Shown here one piece after another: positions 36,891-48,630 of a stretch of DNA of 64,000 bases. The translations under genes were made by a program, and so were the position numbers. Positions within the stretch are counted from its first letter, which is position 1; each line of letters begins with the position of its first letter. The DNA is taken from the NCBI GenBank assembly GCA_018340805.1, contig JACMZG010000008.1, positions 20,725,898 to 20,789,897 of the forward strand. The letters are read 5' to 3'. The notes under the pieces are model-generated. The model ran no database searches. It was given only the letters and a program-made list of their open reading frames with translations, and was not told the origin of the DNA. The DNA is from Microvelia longipes (Eukaryota; Arthropoda; Insecta; Hemiptera; Veliidae).

Positions 36891-37875
36891 TCTTCTTCGT
36901 CCTCTCAAGTTTTGTGAATAATTATTATGTATGTTTTACACAAATGCTTAATTTAAAAACAATGCTTTCATAAAAGAGTGTGGTTAATTTTTAAAAAAAT
37001 AAATTCAATTGATAAGAAATGGAGGTGGATTGAGTTGATCACGTAGCCTCTTGATATGAGGTTTGATCCCAAAGTATTCTCTAAAAAAAGGTTTCAACTT
37101 TCTACAAAATCGTGTTGAATATTGGGTGGAACTGCCGTGTTTTAGTGAACTGTATGAGAGAGTTTAATTAGTGGGCCGCCCTATCCTGGTAGAGTCGTGA
37201 CCGCTATGGCCTTGGGCCTTGATAACCCTTCATCCAGTCATTTGGCCACTGAGGACAATATCGCCTCCCACACTGCAAACCTCTTAATGTCCTCTTTAGA
37301 ATTAATTTATTTTATTATTATGACTATATATGCAGACGGTCAAACTGGGTCTATGCCAGCCTTTTTTTTAAACATATACAAAGGAAGGAGTGTCTGCCAT
37401 ATTATTTTCTAAACTCATTATAATAAGCTTAAATTTTAACAAACCAATTATTATAAGATGCAGGTTCAGTAGAAACCAATTCAGATACTCTATCTATGGC
37501 TGTGCCAATCAAGCTTGACAGTATGGCAATACATTAATAGCACACATTGTAATACACATTGTATGTCTTTGTGCCTTATAAAAGCACGACGAACGTAAAT
37601 CGAACGTTAATATTATGTTTCCAAATAGGAGGTCTTAACAACACCTAATACGGACCATTCATGTGACATCCTGGTTTCGGATTTTTAGCTGACACAATAC
37701 ATTTTCTACATACCTATGGTATAAATGAGGAATATAGGACAGTATCAATTTATATAAGAATATAATGATTTAATTTTTTCTCCGGAACCGGGTTTGAGAA
37801 CATTGCAACATAAAGGATGTCTTAAAAGCGCCAGTGCCTGACGAACAGTCAAGCACTAATTGAAAACAGTGCCTG
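36891..37875. other. DNA with unclassified GC-richer patch
   Basis: 37020-37080 contains a B-box-like GGTTTGATCCC (37061-37071) without a convincing A box. 37168-37295 is GC-richer, with no coding or tRNA fold I can support. No gene is called. Confidence 0.35.
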
Positions 37876-37990
37876 ACTAATTACTCAGGCACTGTTGATG
37901 GCCTCTTTTAGGTTGAAATTGCCGTAGGAATTTTATAAATAAACAAAATTATGTTTGGAGAGATTGTTTAACCTTTCATTCCTTTAAATA
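37876..37990 (+). repeat. Hairpin plus CTGTTGATGGCCTC repeat
   Basis: The hairpin CAGTGCCTGA..TCAGGCACTG (37876-37903) overlaps CTGTTGATGGCCTCTTTTAG and GTTGAAATTGC, then AATAAACAAAATTATGTTTG. Compare 59735 and 23423, which share GATGATGGCCTC..TAGGT and a following AATAAACAAA-type tail. Confidence 0.65.
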
Positions 37991-38040
37991 GACTTCATTT
38001 AGTCTAACAATGCAACATTGCAAAGCCATTGAGTTATTTA

Positions 38041-38190
38041 ATGGTTAAGGTAGGCTTTTGGCCACTGGCCAGCCTTAAATCTCGAGACGTGAAAAGTACT
38101 TTATGTAAAACAAACGGCAAATTCTCATTGGAAAAAATATTATACTTGTTGCCTTATTTGTCAGACGCTTCTTGTCGTTAATTAAACTAA
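38041..38190 (+). repeat. Dispersed repeat family I, copy 2
   Basis: Same orientation and block order as 36775-36890, with about 30 extra bases after GGCCA (CTGGCCAGCCTTAAATCTCG). Confidence 0.7.
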
Positions 38191-38444
38191 TTTCGCTGAA
38201 ATTAAACAGAAACTAAACTTCATTGAGGTGCTATCTTCAATCTTTTGACTTGCATGTACAATTAACATATATACTTCGCTGATTAAACTGGTTTATTGCA
38301 CCTTTATTGGTTTATTAGGTCCCCAGCTTTGGCATCAGCAATAAAACACTCCTCACCTCTTCACGAAGTTGCCAGGAAGAGTTCCGAGGTACCCTACACC
38401 CGATTATTTTAATTTCCAAGATGGGCTAATATAAACCAAATATA

Positions 38445-38645
38445 TACTGTAGCGACGTTTCGGCCTAGCTGACCATAATGTCTTTGATGAGGTTTTACAG
38501 AAAATGAATACACCATTATTGTATATGGGTTTTCACCTTGCTCCTATGGATGGACTTCTGTTTAGTCCGTCCATATAAGTCACACTATCCATCACTGTTG
38601 GTTAGTTTTACCCGTCAAGTCCTGGATTGTACCTTAATCCAATTA
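38445..38645 (+). repeat. Family G copy 2, left part
   Basis: Runs from CTGTAGCGACGTTTCGGCCT through GGTTTTACAGAAAATGAATA to CCTTAATCCAAT, where an inverted-repeat element interrupts it. The remainder resumes at 39333. Confidence 0.8.
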
Positions 38646-39330
38646 GTCCAAGAGCCGAACCTGAAAAAATGTGACTCATTTTGTACTACTTCAAACAAAT
38701 TTTTCTGAAAAAATACCTTAAATTAACATAAAAACATAGTCTGCCTATCTAGAGTGGAGCCCTTCATATGATTGCGCATGCTCAAAATTTTATAAAATCG
38801 CGCAAATTTCAGTTTTCTTGAAATAAGTGGTTTCCTGTGAGTCGTGTGCAAAATTTTTTAGGACAAATTTTTTAGGGATGGTAAAATGTCCTACAAAGCG
38901 AGTTTTTAATAATTAAAATCAGATGACTGAAACGAAAGTTATAGCTTCTTCAAAAAAACAAAAAAGAAAATGATTAATTTATGCAAAGTCTGCGAATTTA
39001 TTTGAAATAAAATTGACCTTTTGTGCATTTTTTTGGCCATTTAATAAATGTCATAACCTTAGTTTTAGTTATCCGATTTTGATGAAAAAACAAAAAAAAT
39101 TGTTTTAAAGGTAATGGTCTTCATGTTTTGCGCCCATCTACAAAGAACCACTTATTGCAAGAAAACTGGAATTCGTGCAATTTTCTTATATTTTGATCCA
39201 GCGCATTCATATGGCTCCACTCTAGATAGGCAGATTATGCTTTTCCATCACAATTTAATTGATATTTTCAGAAAAATTTGGTTTAAAGTAGTACAAAATG
39301 AGTCAAATTTTTTAGGCCTAGCTTTTGGAC
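38646..39330. mobile_element. 685-bp TIR element nested in family G
   Basis: The inverted ends are GTCCAAGAGC (38646) and GCTTTTGGAC (39321-39330), both flanked by TA (38644-38645 and 39331-39332). The inverted arms extend about 115-120 bp, including TGACTCATTTTGTACTACTT/AAGTAGTACAAAATGAGTCA and CTGCCTATCTAGAGTGGAGC/GCTCCACTCTAGATAGGCAG. The interrupted sequence matches uninterrupted family G at 34520-34895, which confirms insertion. TA duplication and long TIRs fit a non-autonomous Tc1/mariner-type element. Its internal frame (39114-39371) is not a transposase. Confidence 0.8.
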
Positions 39331-39332
39331 TA

Positions 39333-39480
39333 GATTTATTTAGCAAGTTAGCCAAAACCCTACCGATATAACCTGCTACTTCGTCAATAAATTTTCTAAT
39401 ATATCTTCTGTAAAACATGTTCAGTAATTCTAACTTTGATTATTTTTGAAGGTGCATTAAAGAGAAAAGAAACCAGATGA
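39333..39480 (+). repeat. Family G copy 2, right part
   Basis: TTTATTTAGCAAGTTAGCCA, CCTACCGATATAACCTGC and TCTTCTGTAAAACATGTTCA continue copy 2 after the nested insertion. Confidence 0.8.
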
Positions 39481-39849
39481 TGGCCTCTCCAGCACATGAC
39501 GTCAGCAATAAAACACTTAATTATTCCAGTTATTCACAGCAATCCCAGTGGTTTTTCGCTAACTAAGGTATACTCAACACTTAAAACTCTTCTAGCTTTT
39601 CTACGTCTTCCTCTTGCTCAGTTTTCATACGCATTTAGTCGTATACTTTTAATGAATGTGTAGTGTTATGGTATACCGTAGTGTATACCTAAAGTATAAA
39701 TGAGAAAAAGTAAAAACATGAAAAAAAGGATTAATAGCTTGGGCAGATGTTAACTTTAGGAAAGAACCTTTTAAACGGAGTGTAAATACCTTCTGTGGTT
39801 CCTTGGAAAAAGTGATGTATAACAAAACTAGCGGCTGTTGGCTGACCAG

Positions 39850-39955
39850 TCAGGGAATTAATTGCTATCGGAGCAAGCGTGCTCCTAACCCCCTCACGAT
39901 GTGCATGATAAATTGCCTAGAAGACAGGCAATCATCCCGATACACCACCGCGCCG
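39850..39955 (-). repeat. Degenerate tRNA-derived SINE-like head
   Basis: On the minus strand GGTGGTGTATCGGGATGA is A-box-like. It is followed by an anticodon-arm-like hairpin, TTGCCT/GTCTTCT/AGGCAA, with a seven-base loop. The B-box position reads GGGGGTTAGGAGC, far from consensus. The 61-codon plus-strand frame here is not supported. Confidence 0.4.
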
Positions 39956-39999
39956 ATATTAAACTCTGATGTTGAATACAGCCTCTGACGGTTAAAGGG

Positions 40000-40764
40000 T
40001 TAATAGCTTGTAGGGTGAAAAACTTTCGGATTTAGAAAAAGATTAAACAATATGGGATGTTATGAAAAATTGATAAAAATCTTATTTAATGTTGAAGAGA
40101 TTTTAGTTTCTTTGTTGTATAACAGATTGGTGTTTTACTTTATTGTTTAAAATTTAAGCGGGTGCGTACCCTGAATGGAAAACTATCGACGATGGCTATG
40201 AAGCACCTACTTTGGAAACTTCTCAATTCGTTCTTAAATTTTAAAACATGCTTTATTGATTTTATTTTATACAATGATAATGATACTATGGCGTCCGTTC
40301 ATGTCCAATTTTTGTTGCAATGTCTAAACAGAAGGGCAAGCGGAATGGATCTCCTACTCTCCCCCTCCACTTCTGTCAACCTACTTACCCCATAAGCGCA
40401 ATTTATTGGTGGAAATTTCCTTAAACCCTAGTTTATAAATGTCCAACAATAACGAGATTCGAATATCAGAGTAAATTGAAATGTGGGTACCAAATTTGAC
40501 ATTGCCTACGATATGAGTTTCATATAACGGTTGGGCCCTATAAAGTTCTGCTACCATTTGATTTGATTTGAAATATTTTATACAACGCGTATCTTTTTAC
40601 ATGTTTAACCTATGAAAATCAGAATGGCGTTTGTGGAGAATCAATTAAATTAAAATTTGTAAATGAAGGCCGACTGCTGACCACTTAAAGTCATTTGGAT
40701 AATCAACACGACCATAGGTTATTATTTTTATACTAGAGTAGTAGCAACAGCTCTACTGCTTTTA
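40000..40764. other. DNA without recognised genes
   Basis: A 77-codon frame at 40162-40395 shows no recognisable family. Confidence 0.4.
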
Positions 40765-41035
40765 CAATTAGTATGACTCGTTTGCTTAACTCTATAATGT
40801 ATGATCATGTTTGCTTCATTCTATATTGTATGACTTTTGTTTGCTTCGTTCTATAATCTATGAGTTATGTATGCTTCATACTATAATATAAATTAGAGAG
40901 GTTGTATACTTACCGCAAATTGAAGAATCAGTTACCGTCGATACTTTCTGTTGCATATGCCAGCAACCTAATGTGGCTTTATTCTATTACGCTTTATTCT
41001 ACAATGTATAAGACATGTTTGCTTTGAATTACAAA
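40765..41035. repeat. Degenerate ~30-bp repeat (GTTTGCTTCATTCTATAAT)
   Basis: Three or four adjacent units of TGTTTGCTTCATTCTATA followed by ATGTATGA. Further relatives near 40985-41015 lie after an unrelated insert. Confidence 0.7.
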
Positions 41036-42899
41036 TCAAATGCTTATTTTGTTTTGTTCTGTCAAGTTGCAACCACTCAAACCATATTCGCTAAAGTTGA
41101 ATTATTCGGAGTAGAGAACATCTAACCACCTCATTTGATGTCTCATCAGAAATAAAGAGGTAATCTATTGAAGTTACTTCCAGACGCGGTTTCTCCGTCA
41201 CATGTGGGACGTGCAATAACCCAACCACTGTAAAGATTCATCATTGTTGTTCTTCTTTTTCTTCTATTAAAGAACAAGTTTCTTCTTAACGACAGTACAA
41301 AGAAGTTTTCAAAGCTGGAGGCCAAATCGTTAGCACCTTCTATTATGACTATTATTTTTTTCATTTTTTTAAGACTTCATTAGTGGAAACTCACAAGGTA
41401 ATCATTCTTGGTACTTTCGGACTTTATTAAAGTTCTGTTTCTTTACAAATTGACCAAAAGAATTACAATGCCTGTTTAATGGCTTTACAACATTTTTTTT
41501 TTCTAAAAGAATTACTACTTGTAAAATTATGTTTGGAGACGTCAAGTAAGGAACTTATAAAAAGTTACAAAACTACGAGTAAAATTAGGAGAATTATAAC
41601 ATCAAATTACACGCCAGGAGTTATCTAATCAAAATGTTTACATCCAGGTAATCAACAGGTGGGTGCCGGTACTTTATGCTTTGTTATTGCGTGAAAAACA
41701 TGCAACTTTCAAACAAAGCATTTCACATTTAATAATGGAAGTAATCAACGCAATTTCAGCGTTGAAAATAAAGAAGAGTTGACAGAAACATTTGTCCCAT
41801 AAGCCGCTTTCTACAATAAATTAGAGAAAGGAGATGCGTTAAACTACTTCTATGTCATGTTTAATGATTGCGATTTCAAAGAAAACTTACTTCTTGCATA
41901 TAAAATAGGACCCCAAAGACGATAAAGTAATCACCCCCTCCGTCTCCTCTGATTATTTATGAGTTTATAACTAACTGCATTAACGCCATTTTTTTGGGGG
42001 GTTATTTCTCACCTTTAAAAACATTTATTTTCAATTTACCTTTATTTCAATTTTTGGTTTTTGGAAATTTCGGTAACAATTTTAATTTAGACTTAGACGT
42101 ATTTTAGGGAATTAATTCTAAATTCCTGTGCTCTTTAATTTGACTTTATGTGCTCTTTTTTACTTTTCTTGATTATTTTACAATTTTCCTCCAATTTTTA
42201 CCTTCTGTGTTTTTTTTTAATTCTTGTTCTTTTTTATTTCACCTTTTCTGTTGTTTTATTTTATTTTCTGTGATTTTTCTAATCGTAATTATTTGAATTT
42301 TTATACTGTGTTTGTTGTGTTGTGTATTTCTATATTTAAATTATATTTACTGTGCTCTTTGTAATTTCCCTGCTTTTTGGGTGTTCTTACTGTCGTCTAA
42401 TATTATGCATACTCTTATATTCGCTAAAAAGAAAATTAATTACATTCTTATGTCAATTATTTGTTTTAGATTCTTTAGTACTGAAATAATAAAATAGTAA
42501 TTAGTCAATTTCATCTGGGTTGTGAGCTCTGATACAGCTAATGACTGTAGTTGCTAATGAACTGGCTTCTCATTCATTCAACTAGACAATACAACAGCTT
42601 CCAAACACTCAGTAGTAGCTATCACTCAGATTTAATTGTCATTTTGTTTCCTGGGATTAAACCAATAGAGTATAGTACTGCAACAAAAAAAAATCCCACT
42701 AGACATCGTAGAGGTCATCGACATAGATGTATACATACATAAATATCTCGTCGTTCTCATTGAGACTGAAGTTATTTACTGATATAACTTTATTAGTAGA
42801 GAGCTCAGGGATCATATCCAACAGCAAGTATTGACGGTAGTAGGTTCTTTATTTGATTAATATATTTAATAATAATTAACGTATTTAATTGTATCTATT
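41036..42899. other. Long stretch with no recognised feature
   Basis: The 72-codon minus-strand frame at 41364-41146 has an ATG and a basic stretch (FFNRRKRR) but no recognisable family. 42110-42300 is T-rich with loose TGTGCTCTTT repeats. No gene is supported. Confidence 0.4.
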
Positions 42900-42985
42900 A
42901 TTAACGACCTCAGAATATACAATTCGCCAAAGTTATACTCATGCATGTCTTCCAACTTGCTTTGCTCGTCATCAGATAGTAAATA
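42900..42985 (+). repeat. Motif F copies
   Basis: ACCTCAGAATATACAATTCG then CCAAAG, followed by CAACTTGCTTTGCTCGTCAT then CAGATAG. It matches the right end of the 36325-36500 cluster. Confidence 0.55.
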
Positions 42986-43270
42986 CATTCGTTTCATCCA
43001 CAGCGGTTACCCATAGAGTACTGTCCACGCTCAATTATGCTTAAAATGTATGATCCAACAAAAATCATGGATGTACTTGTCGTATTGTAACGAAGCGTAG
43101 TGTTCATATTTATTTCGTAAGAATTACCCTTGTACTGAATTTCAACTCAATTAAATTATTTTCCGGAAAAAACGTACACGAGTCAATTGATAAAAATTGA
43201 ACTAATGCTGATACTAAGATGAAACTAGGCTTATTTAAGAATTGAGTTTAATGGACTGTGAGAAATCTTG

Positions 43271-43666
43271 ATTAGGAAAAGTAATAATGAAGAAAGCAGT
43301 CCGAGTTTTGTTAGATTAATTTATTTCATCAGAGCTTTCGCACAAGCGATGCTTGGCATCCTCAGTGAATCTAATAACAAGTAAACAAAGCCATAAACCA
43401 ATACAAAATACATATAAAAAAATACCAATACAACATAAAAATAAATTCAGAACAAATGCAAGTTAATATTAAAATAATCATAGCCCAGACTTACAATAAG
43501 TAATATAGTTACACCACCACATATGTTTTTGTAATTGGTTTATGGTTTTGTTTACTTGTTATTAGATTCTCTGAGGATGCCAAGCATCGCTTGTGCGAAA
43601 GCTCTGATGAAATAAATTAATCTAACAAAACTCGGACTGCTGTCTTCATTATTACTTTTCCTAATT
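43271..43666. mobile_element. Foldback element, ~143-bp arms
   Basis: The left arm (43271-43413) starts ATTAGGAAAAGTAATAATGA and the right arm (43523-43666) ends in its complement. Both include AGTCCGAGTTTTGTTAGATT or its complement and GTAAACAAA.CCATAAACCA. The inner loop is about 110 nt. Each arm carries CTGAGGATGCCAAGCATCGC then TTGTGCGAAAG (right arm 43571-43601), a hairpin motif related to those at 4297 and 52721. No coding capacity. Confidence 0.85.
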
Positions 43667-43844
43667 ATGAAACTTAGCGCTTATATTAGCTTTATGCATA
43701 GCTGCATGCGTGCTCAATCTCTAATTGATAGAGCATCATATTTCTGCGTTTTTGATTTTTCGAAATTTTTACTGAGTAATCAATGCGGATTAGTGAAGCC
43801 ATAAAAAATGATTTTCAGAATAGCACAAATACAGGTAGACAAAT

Positions 43845-44015
43845 TTCTGCACAAAGTTTCAACTTTCTAGCATAAATATACAAGGAGCTTTACGATGATA
43901 AGAGACAGCTGTGTATGTGTACATACACATACACATACAGACAGACATCTTCGTGAAACGGATAATTTTTTTGCAAACACCAATACTTTTCCTATATACC
44001 TAAGGAAATGTAAAA
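43845..44015 (+). repeat. Dispersed repeat family B copy
   Basis: Complete order of blocks: CACAAAGTTTCAACTTTCTA and GCATAAATATACAAGGAGC, then TACGATGATAAGAGACA, CA-rich tract, AGACAGACATCTTCGTGAAA, TTTTTTTGCAAACACCAATA, CTTTTCCTATATACCTAAGG. Useful as the family reference. Confidence 0.75.
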
Positions 44016-45224
44016 ACGAAAATAAAGATCGATTCATATGATTATCGCTTCAAGTTATATATAACTGATGATGCATCCGAGAACTTGTTCAAAAGCCAAC
44101 CTCGAAATTATTAGAAAACTGTCAGTTTCACTAATCTCATTAACTCATTGAAAATTTCTTAGAAACAAAACTGAATAAGATTAATGCCAACATTATATTT
44201 CGGGATGATGTTGAAAGTGCAATAAATGAATTTGGCTGTGAGTCAAAGACAATGTTCAAGGTACAATGCGTATTGTTTACATGTAAAAATAATTTCATTC
44301 ATATGTAACGAAGTGAATTGGGGTAGGTTAGTTTGTCAATATGAAATATCTAGTTGCATTACGTTTGATGCAGTCTACAGTTGAAGAGGTATTTACCTAA
44401 ATTTAAGTAAATTTCCATAAATGTTACTTCTACTTGAAGTTCTAAATAAATATTTTTGGCGCGGAGGTCCGAGAGCTGAGCGAATTTTCTTTGGAATGCT
44501 TTTTTTCTGGCGTAAGTTTTCAGTATATGCTTTATAACCTGAGCAGTAGCGTCACAACTTGTTGAAATTCCACATATTTATCCGATAGATTATAGAATGC
44601 ACGGCACAGCATTTAAAGCACAGTTTGGCTAATTTTTAGCGCATTTTCTTTGACAAATTCAAAAGGTTAAACTACTACTCAGGCCATTAAGCGTATTACG
44701 AAAATGTGAACAGGAAATTCATTGATGAAAAAAATGCATTGAAGAAACACGCAATTCAATGAACATTCGTCCGGCTTGCGGAATTCCGTGCCAGAATTAT
44801 TTTTAAGTTATAAACTTGTACACAGTAAGTATTTTGATAACAAATTTTCGCTCGTACCCAATATTCGAATTTTGGAACAATGTTCTAAATAACTATGTGC
44901 ACTATGTAAGATTCGAACTAATCGACATATGTTGTTTATTGACCTTATTTTAGGTTGTTCGATAATTCACCACCTTTTTTCGACGTTTGTCATTTTAGGG
45001 TTGCAATGACTCCAAACCGATTTCATTCGATTCAGCGCCTCAATAATCTAATATTCGGTAGGATCTTTTTCCGAGGAAAAATTGTATTCCTTAATTATAT
45101 AGTTTTTTTACTCAGCAAACCGGGTTTAATGAAGTCATAAAAACCTGATTTTCAATAGAGTTTGTGTCTTTCCCAAGGTTAGTTTTTGTGCCAAGTTTTT
45201 TTTTTAAATAATATTCAGTTCGAA
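44016..45224. other. DNA without recognised genes
   Basis: GC-richer words near 44458-44500 (GGCGCGGAGGTCCGAGAGCT, GCGAATTTTCTTTGG) partly match the 1300-1400 region in inverse orientation. Short frames are not supported. Confidence 0.4.
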
Positions 45225-45264
45225 AGATGGCGTGTTTACAAGAATCCATTAGAAATACATAGTA

Positions 45265-45355
<91 letters not shown>

Positions 45356-45421
45356 AAGTTTAGCGAAACGTATTTTTTCGTAACCCAGGACCTCTGAAAT
45401 GGATGAACTCACTCCTAGGTC
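45225..45421 (+). repeat. Dispersed repeat family A, copy 2, with (TA)n core
   Basis: Left flank GGCGTGTTTACAAGAATCC and right flank GTATTTTTTCGTAACCCAGG, ACCTCTGAAATGG, CTAGGTCC match 1075-1322. The TA microsatellite at 45259-45355 sits at the same internal place as the compound repeat of copy 1. The minus-strand Ile-Tyr frame is an artefact. Confidence 0.75.
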
Positions 45422-46492
45422 CACCCCGAAATTTGCGAAAAGAGATATAGCTTGTTGCATTTTAATTGTATTTTTTGTTGTAAATTTCTTCAAAATACTA
45501 AAAAAATATATATTTTTTTACTTTTTATGTAATGCCTTACAAAACGTATAAAATATATGTAATGATATCTCTTAATCTATAAAAGAAATCCCTTAAGCAT
45601 AAAGAAACTGTCCTTTAAAAATAAAATCCTTAGGCTCTCAAAAGAAAACTAAAAAGTAAGAGGATATCAATCAACCAGAATCATTGGATTGTGGCTTCCA
45701 TAGGGATTACAATTGTGTAACACTAAGTTTTTCATATCTTTTATTCTTTTATACTTTGACCAATTCGTTCCTCTTTCAATTGGTTTTCTAAGTTCGTTTC
45801 ACTTTGAGACCTTCCTCTATTATTTCTTTTCATTTTTACTTCTTATTCTCATTTTTTTTTGTAAGATGTTGTTTAGTGTTTTTAAGTTTTGTCGTTTTTT
45901 ATTCTATTTTATATTATTGGACGAATGGGAGATGATATTTTGTTGTATGATGGTACGAGGCCACCGGATGATTGGCCATGGTCAAATCATTCTCAAAAAA
46001 TATTCTTTTTATTTCTTTCTCTCTCTCTCTCAATCTCTTACGTTCAATAATAGTCAATAATAAGCGTTTCTATCTTTTCATTATTAGGTTCCCTGTTATG
46101 TTCTTCATCCAATTTACTATAATCTCTTTTCTTTTTCATTACTTATTACTTTTGTTATTTTTATTTCTGTAATATTTTAATTTTTGTTTTAGGTGATTGA
46201 AATTTAAGTCGTATTTTCTTTTATTCTAAAAAATCAATCTTTAGATTTTTCTTTTCATTCATTTTTTTTTTATAATCATAAATGTGATCATCATAAAAGT
46301 GCATCATTACGACCGTAATTTAAAATATGCATAATGATTTATATTCTGAATACTCTTCTAGAGGATTTAATAAGAGATTATGAGATGGATCGATTTTATG
46401 AGATTTTTATTTTTAAACTATTCATATGCTGAGTGTAATTCAATTTAAAATGCACTCATAATCTATAAATATAGTAATTTATATCATTTTGA
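45422..46492. other. T-rich DNA, frames not supported
   Basis: 45700-46200 is strongly T/C biased. It yields a 115-codon Phe/Leu/Ser-rich frame (45713-46060), explained by composition. No gene is called. Confidence 0.45.
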
Positions 46493-46555
46493 TACTACCG
46501 AGTTTTGCAAAACATGAATAGTTGACACAATCTATATTGTGTCAAATATAGTAAT
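46493..46555 (+). repeat. Repeat family D copy
   Basis: TACTACCGAGTTTTGCAAAA and CATGAATAGTTGACACAA match 52320-52356 (plus) and 52500-52548 (minus). It is followed by the hairpin TTGACACAAT..ATTGTGTCAA. Confidence 0.65.
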
Positions 46556-47546
46556 TATTTGGAGTTTCAATTAAGTAAAGTTTATGAATTATTATTCCAA
46601 ATCTAAAGTTATACTCCAGACGATAAGTCTATTAACTTGAATTTTATTTGAAAAATAAATTTTAAATTAAATTAAATTATTGTAAAAGTTAATCGAAATT
46701 GATTTTAGAATATGAGTAAATTATCAGATTGATTTCTAAATGAATTCCCACGTTTTGTATTTAGAGTACGATCGGAAACGATTACCTCTTGAAAACGGCC
46801 GAACACACTACATTTTTTTTCGTCCAACCTGTAATTCAGAGATGACTTCAGTCTGTTAATTTTATGTTTTCAAGTTTTTAAACAATTTAGAGTGAGCCCC
46901 GGTGGTTTTAAAAATGCTTTGTTAGCATCACAATCTAAGTATGCTCGTGGAGTTTCAGTTATTAGTTTTCAGTTGTGGGTTTCAAAGATAATCTTCGAAA
47001 CCCTTATACTTTCTGTCGAGCGTCTGTCTGTCCGATTCCACATCTTAGGAACTACAATTGCTAGGAAGTTGAAATTTGGTATACATGTGTAACTATTTTA
47101 TCCAACAACAGGAAGAATATTGCCAACTATCTCACACGCGCATCTGTCGATATATGAGCGAATGCGCACATTCGCAAAAAATATTTTTTTTAAGACAATT
47201 ACTTAATTACCTGATTTTAAAGAATAAAACTCATATTTTTTTCAAAACTTGGTTATGATAAATATGAGAATTGTACATAATTTCATTTATGCTCTTACTA
47301 TAGTAGAACTGTGATCTCCAAAAATCATAATATAGATTGCATTAAAGTAAAATTTAAATAAATACAGTCTTTTTATTTAGTATCAGTATCAGACTTTAGA
47401 TTCTGTTGTAATAACTAGACCAGTTCTATTAAAAGTTATGTGGATGTTAGCTGAATTCAACCGACTTAAAATTCTATATCGTATGATGCAGAAATATCAG
47501 GTAAGTAATAACTTGTGTAGTTGACACGATATGATTTATAATAGCG
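46556..47546. other. DNA without recognised genes
   Basis: 46990-47095 has GTCTGTCTGTCCG and TGCTAGGAAGTTGAAATTTG, the reverse-oriented family B head type. No gene is supported. Confidence 0.4.
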
Positions 47547-47857
47547 ATAGAAACTAAAAAATAATAAGCTGCAAAGGGTTCTATGGTAGCTGATTCTTTA
47601 GTTGCTTCTTCAACTTGCGATAAATCTAACCTCTTCAGTTTTTTACGGCAATTGTCATGCGTGGTTTAGGTTTTCCGATATTTAACATGTCAATGTATAT
47701 GGTCAAACTTTTTGTTTCCACTGTAAGAGGCGGAATCGCAGCAAGTAGATACCTCGAGCTTCCTGATTCTTGCAATACAATTTTCGCAAGTTGAAGAAGC
47801 AACGAAAGAATCAGCTACCATAGAACCCTTTGCAGCTTATTATTTTTTAGTTTCTAT
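47547..47857. mobile_element. Foldback element, 74-bp arms
   Basis: Arms at 47547-47620 and 47784-47857 are near-perfect reverse complements, covering ATAGAAACTAAAAAATAATA, GCTGCAAAGGGTTCTATGGT and GCTTCTTCAACTTGCGA. The loop (163 nt) contains a worn family C remnant (GGTTTAGGTTTTCCG, TTTCCACTGTAAGAGGC). Confidence 0.85.
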
Positions 47858-47951
47858 TATTAAGTAAGTATTATAATTTATTTTTGTCTTCTCATTTTTG
47901 TACTGTATGTATTAAATATGATGGAAATAAAGATTTTAAATTATTATTATT

Positions 47952-47956
47952 ATTAT
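47952..47956. repeat. Target-site duplication ATTAT (right side of BEL/Pao)
   Basis: ATTAT precedes the 3' LTR and is repeated at 51512-51516 after the 5' LTR. A 5-bp duplication is typical of BEL/Pao integration. It lies at the end of an (ATT)n tract, so chance similarity cannot be fully excluded. Confidence 0.75.
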
Positions 47957-48171
47957 TGTGACAGCGTATACTTAATAACTAGCTGACATAAAGAGTTAAC
48001 ATTTTCTTTACAGAATTCCTATATTAACCAAAATACGACAATGATCTTATGTTCCGTTGAATCCCTTTGAATCCGTAAAGAATTTGAAATGCCAACTGAC
48101 TGTTTTGACATTATCTTCCAAAACAAGAAAACTATAAAATATAATACAAAAGTAAATCGCTGGCAGCGACA
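47957..48171 (-). repeat. 3' LTR of BEL/Pao element
   Basis: 215 bp, reading TGTCGCTGCC...CTGTCACA on the minus strand. It is identical to the 5' LTR at 51296-51511 except for one A in an A-run, which points to recent insertion. The adjacent internal DNA (GGCACCATTTGAGGAGCCA on the minus strand) has only a weak purine tract. Confidence 0.92.
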
Positions 48172-48630
48172 TGGCTCCTCAAATGGTGCCTTGGCGCCAT
48201 TTTCATTATAGTGGCTCCTTGGCGGGGCTGTACCCTGGTTCTGGTGGGTAGGCCCAATCTTGGATAGTTTCAGAAGAATTTCTATACTTGACTGTTTTTT
48301 TCTTACTCTTCGTCAACTTCTTCAATTTTACATGTTTTTTAGTTTTTCTGTGGTAGGTAAAGAAGATATCCCTGAATGTTTTTGAGAATCTTTTTGTCTC
48401 TGATTAATGATTATTCCCCGACGAATTGTACACTTTAAACTACCACCTGCATGCCACAACTCTTTAATATGCGGCCGAACTAATGTTGAACGGTATTCTG
48501 ATTTACGAAGCACGCGTTTCCGCCCAGAAACTTCAGTGTAGAATTTTTAAATTTATTTTTTAAGGTATTCATCTTTTTTAAAGAACGTTTTGATGAAACT
48601 GGGGATTGACTTTCTGAGCTAATATTTGTT
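48172..48630 (-). other. 3' internal remnant of BEL/Pao element
   Basis: Between protease and 3' LTR. It holds a short minus-strand frame (about 48540-48328) with basic segments (GRKRVLRKSEYRS, CTIRRG) and no recognised domain. It may be a scrap of the pol C-terminus or 3' leader. Next to the LTR it is GC-rich, with GGCGCC at 48195. The RT and integrase signatures are not present. Confidence 0.5.

Noticed and set aside
45713..46060. Membrane-protein-like 115-codon frame
   Set aside because: Its Phe/Leu/Ser richness follows from T-rich DNA. There is no other support.
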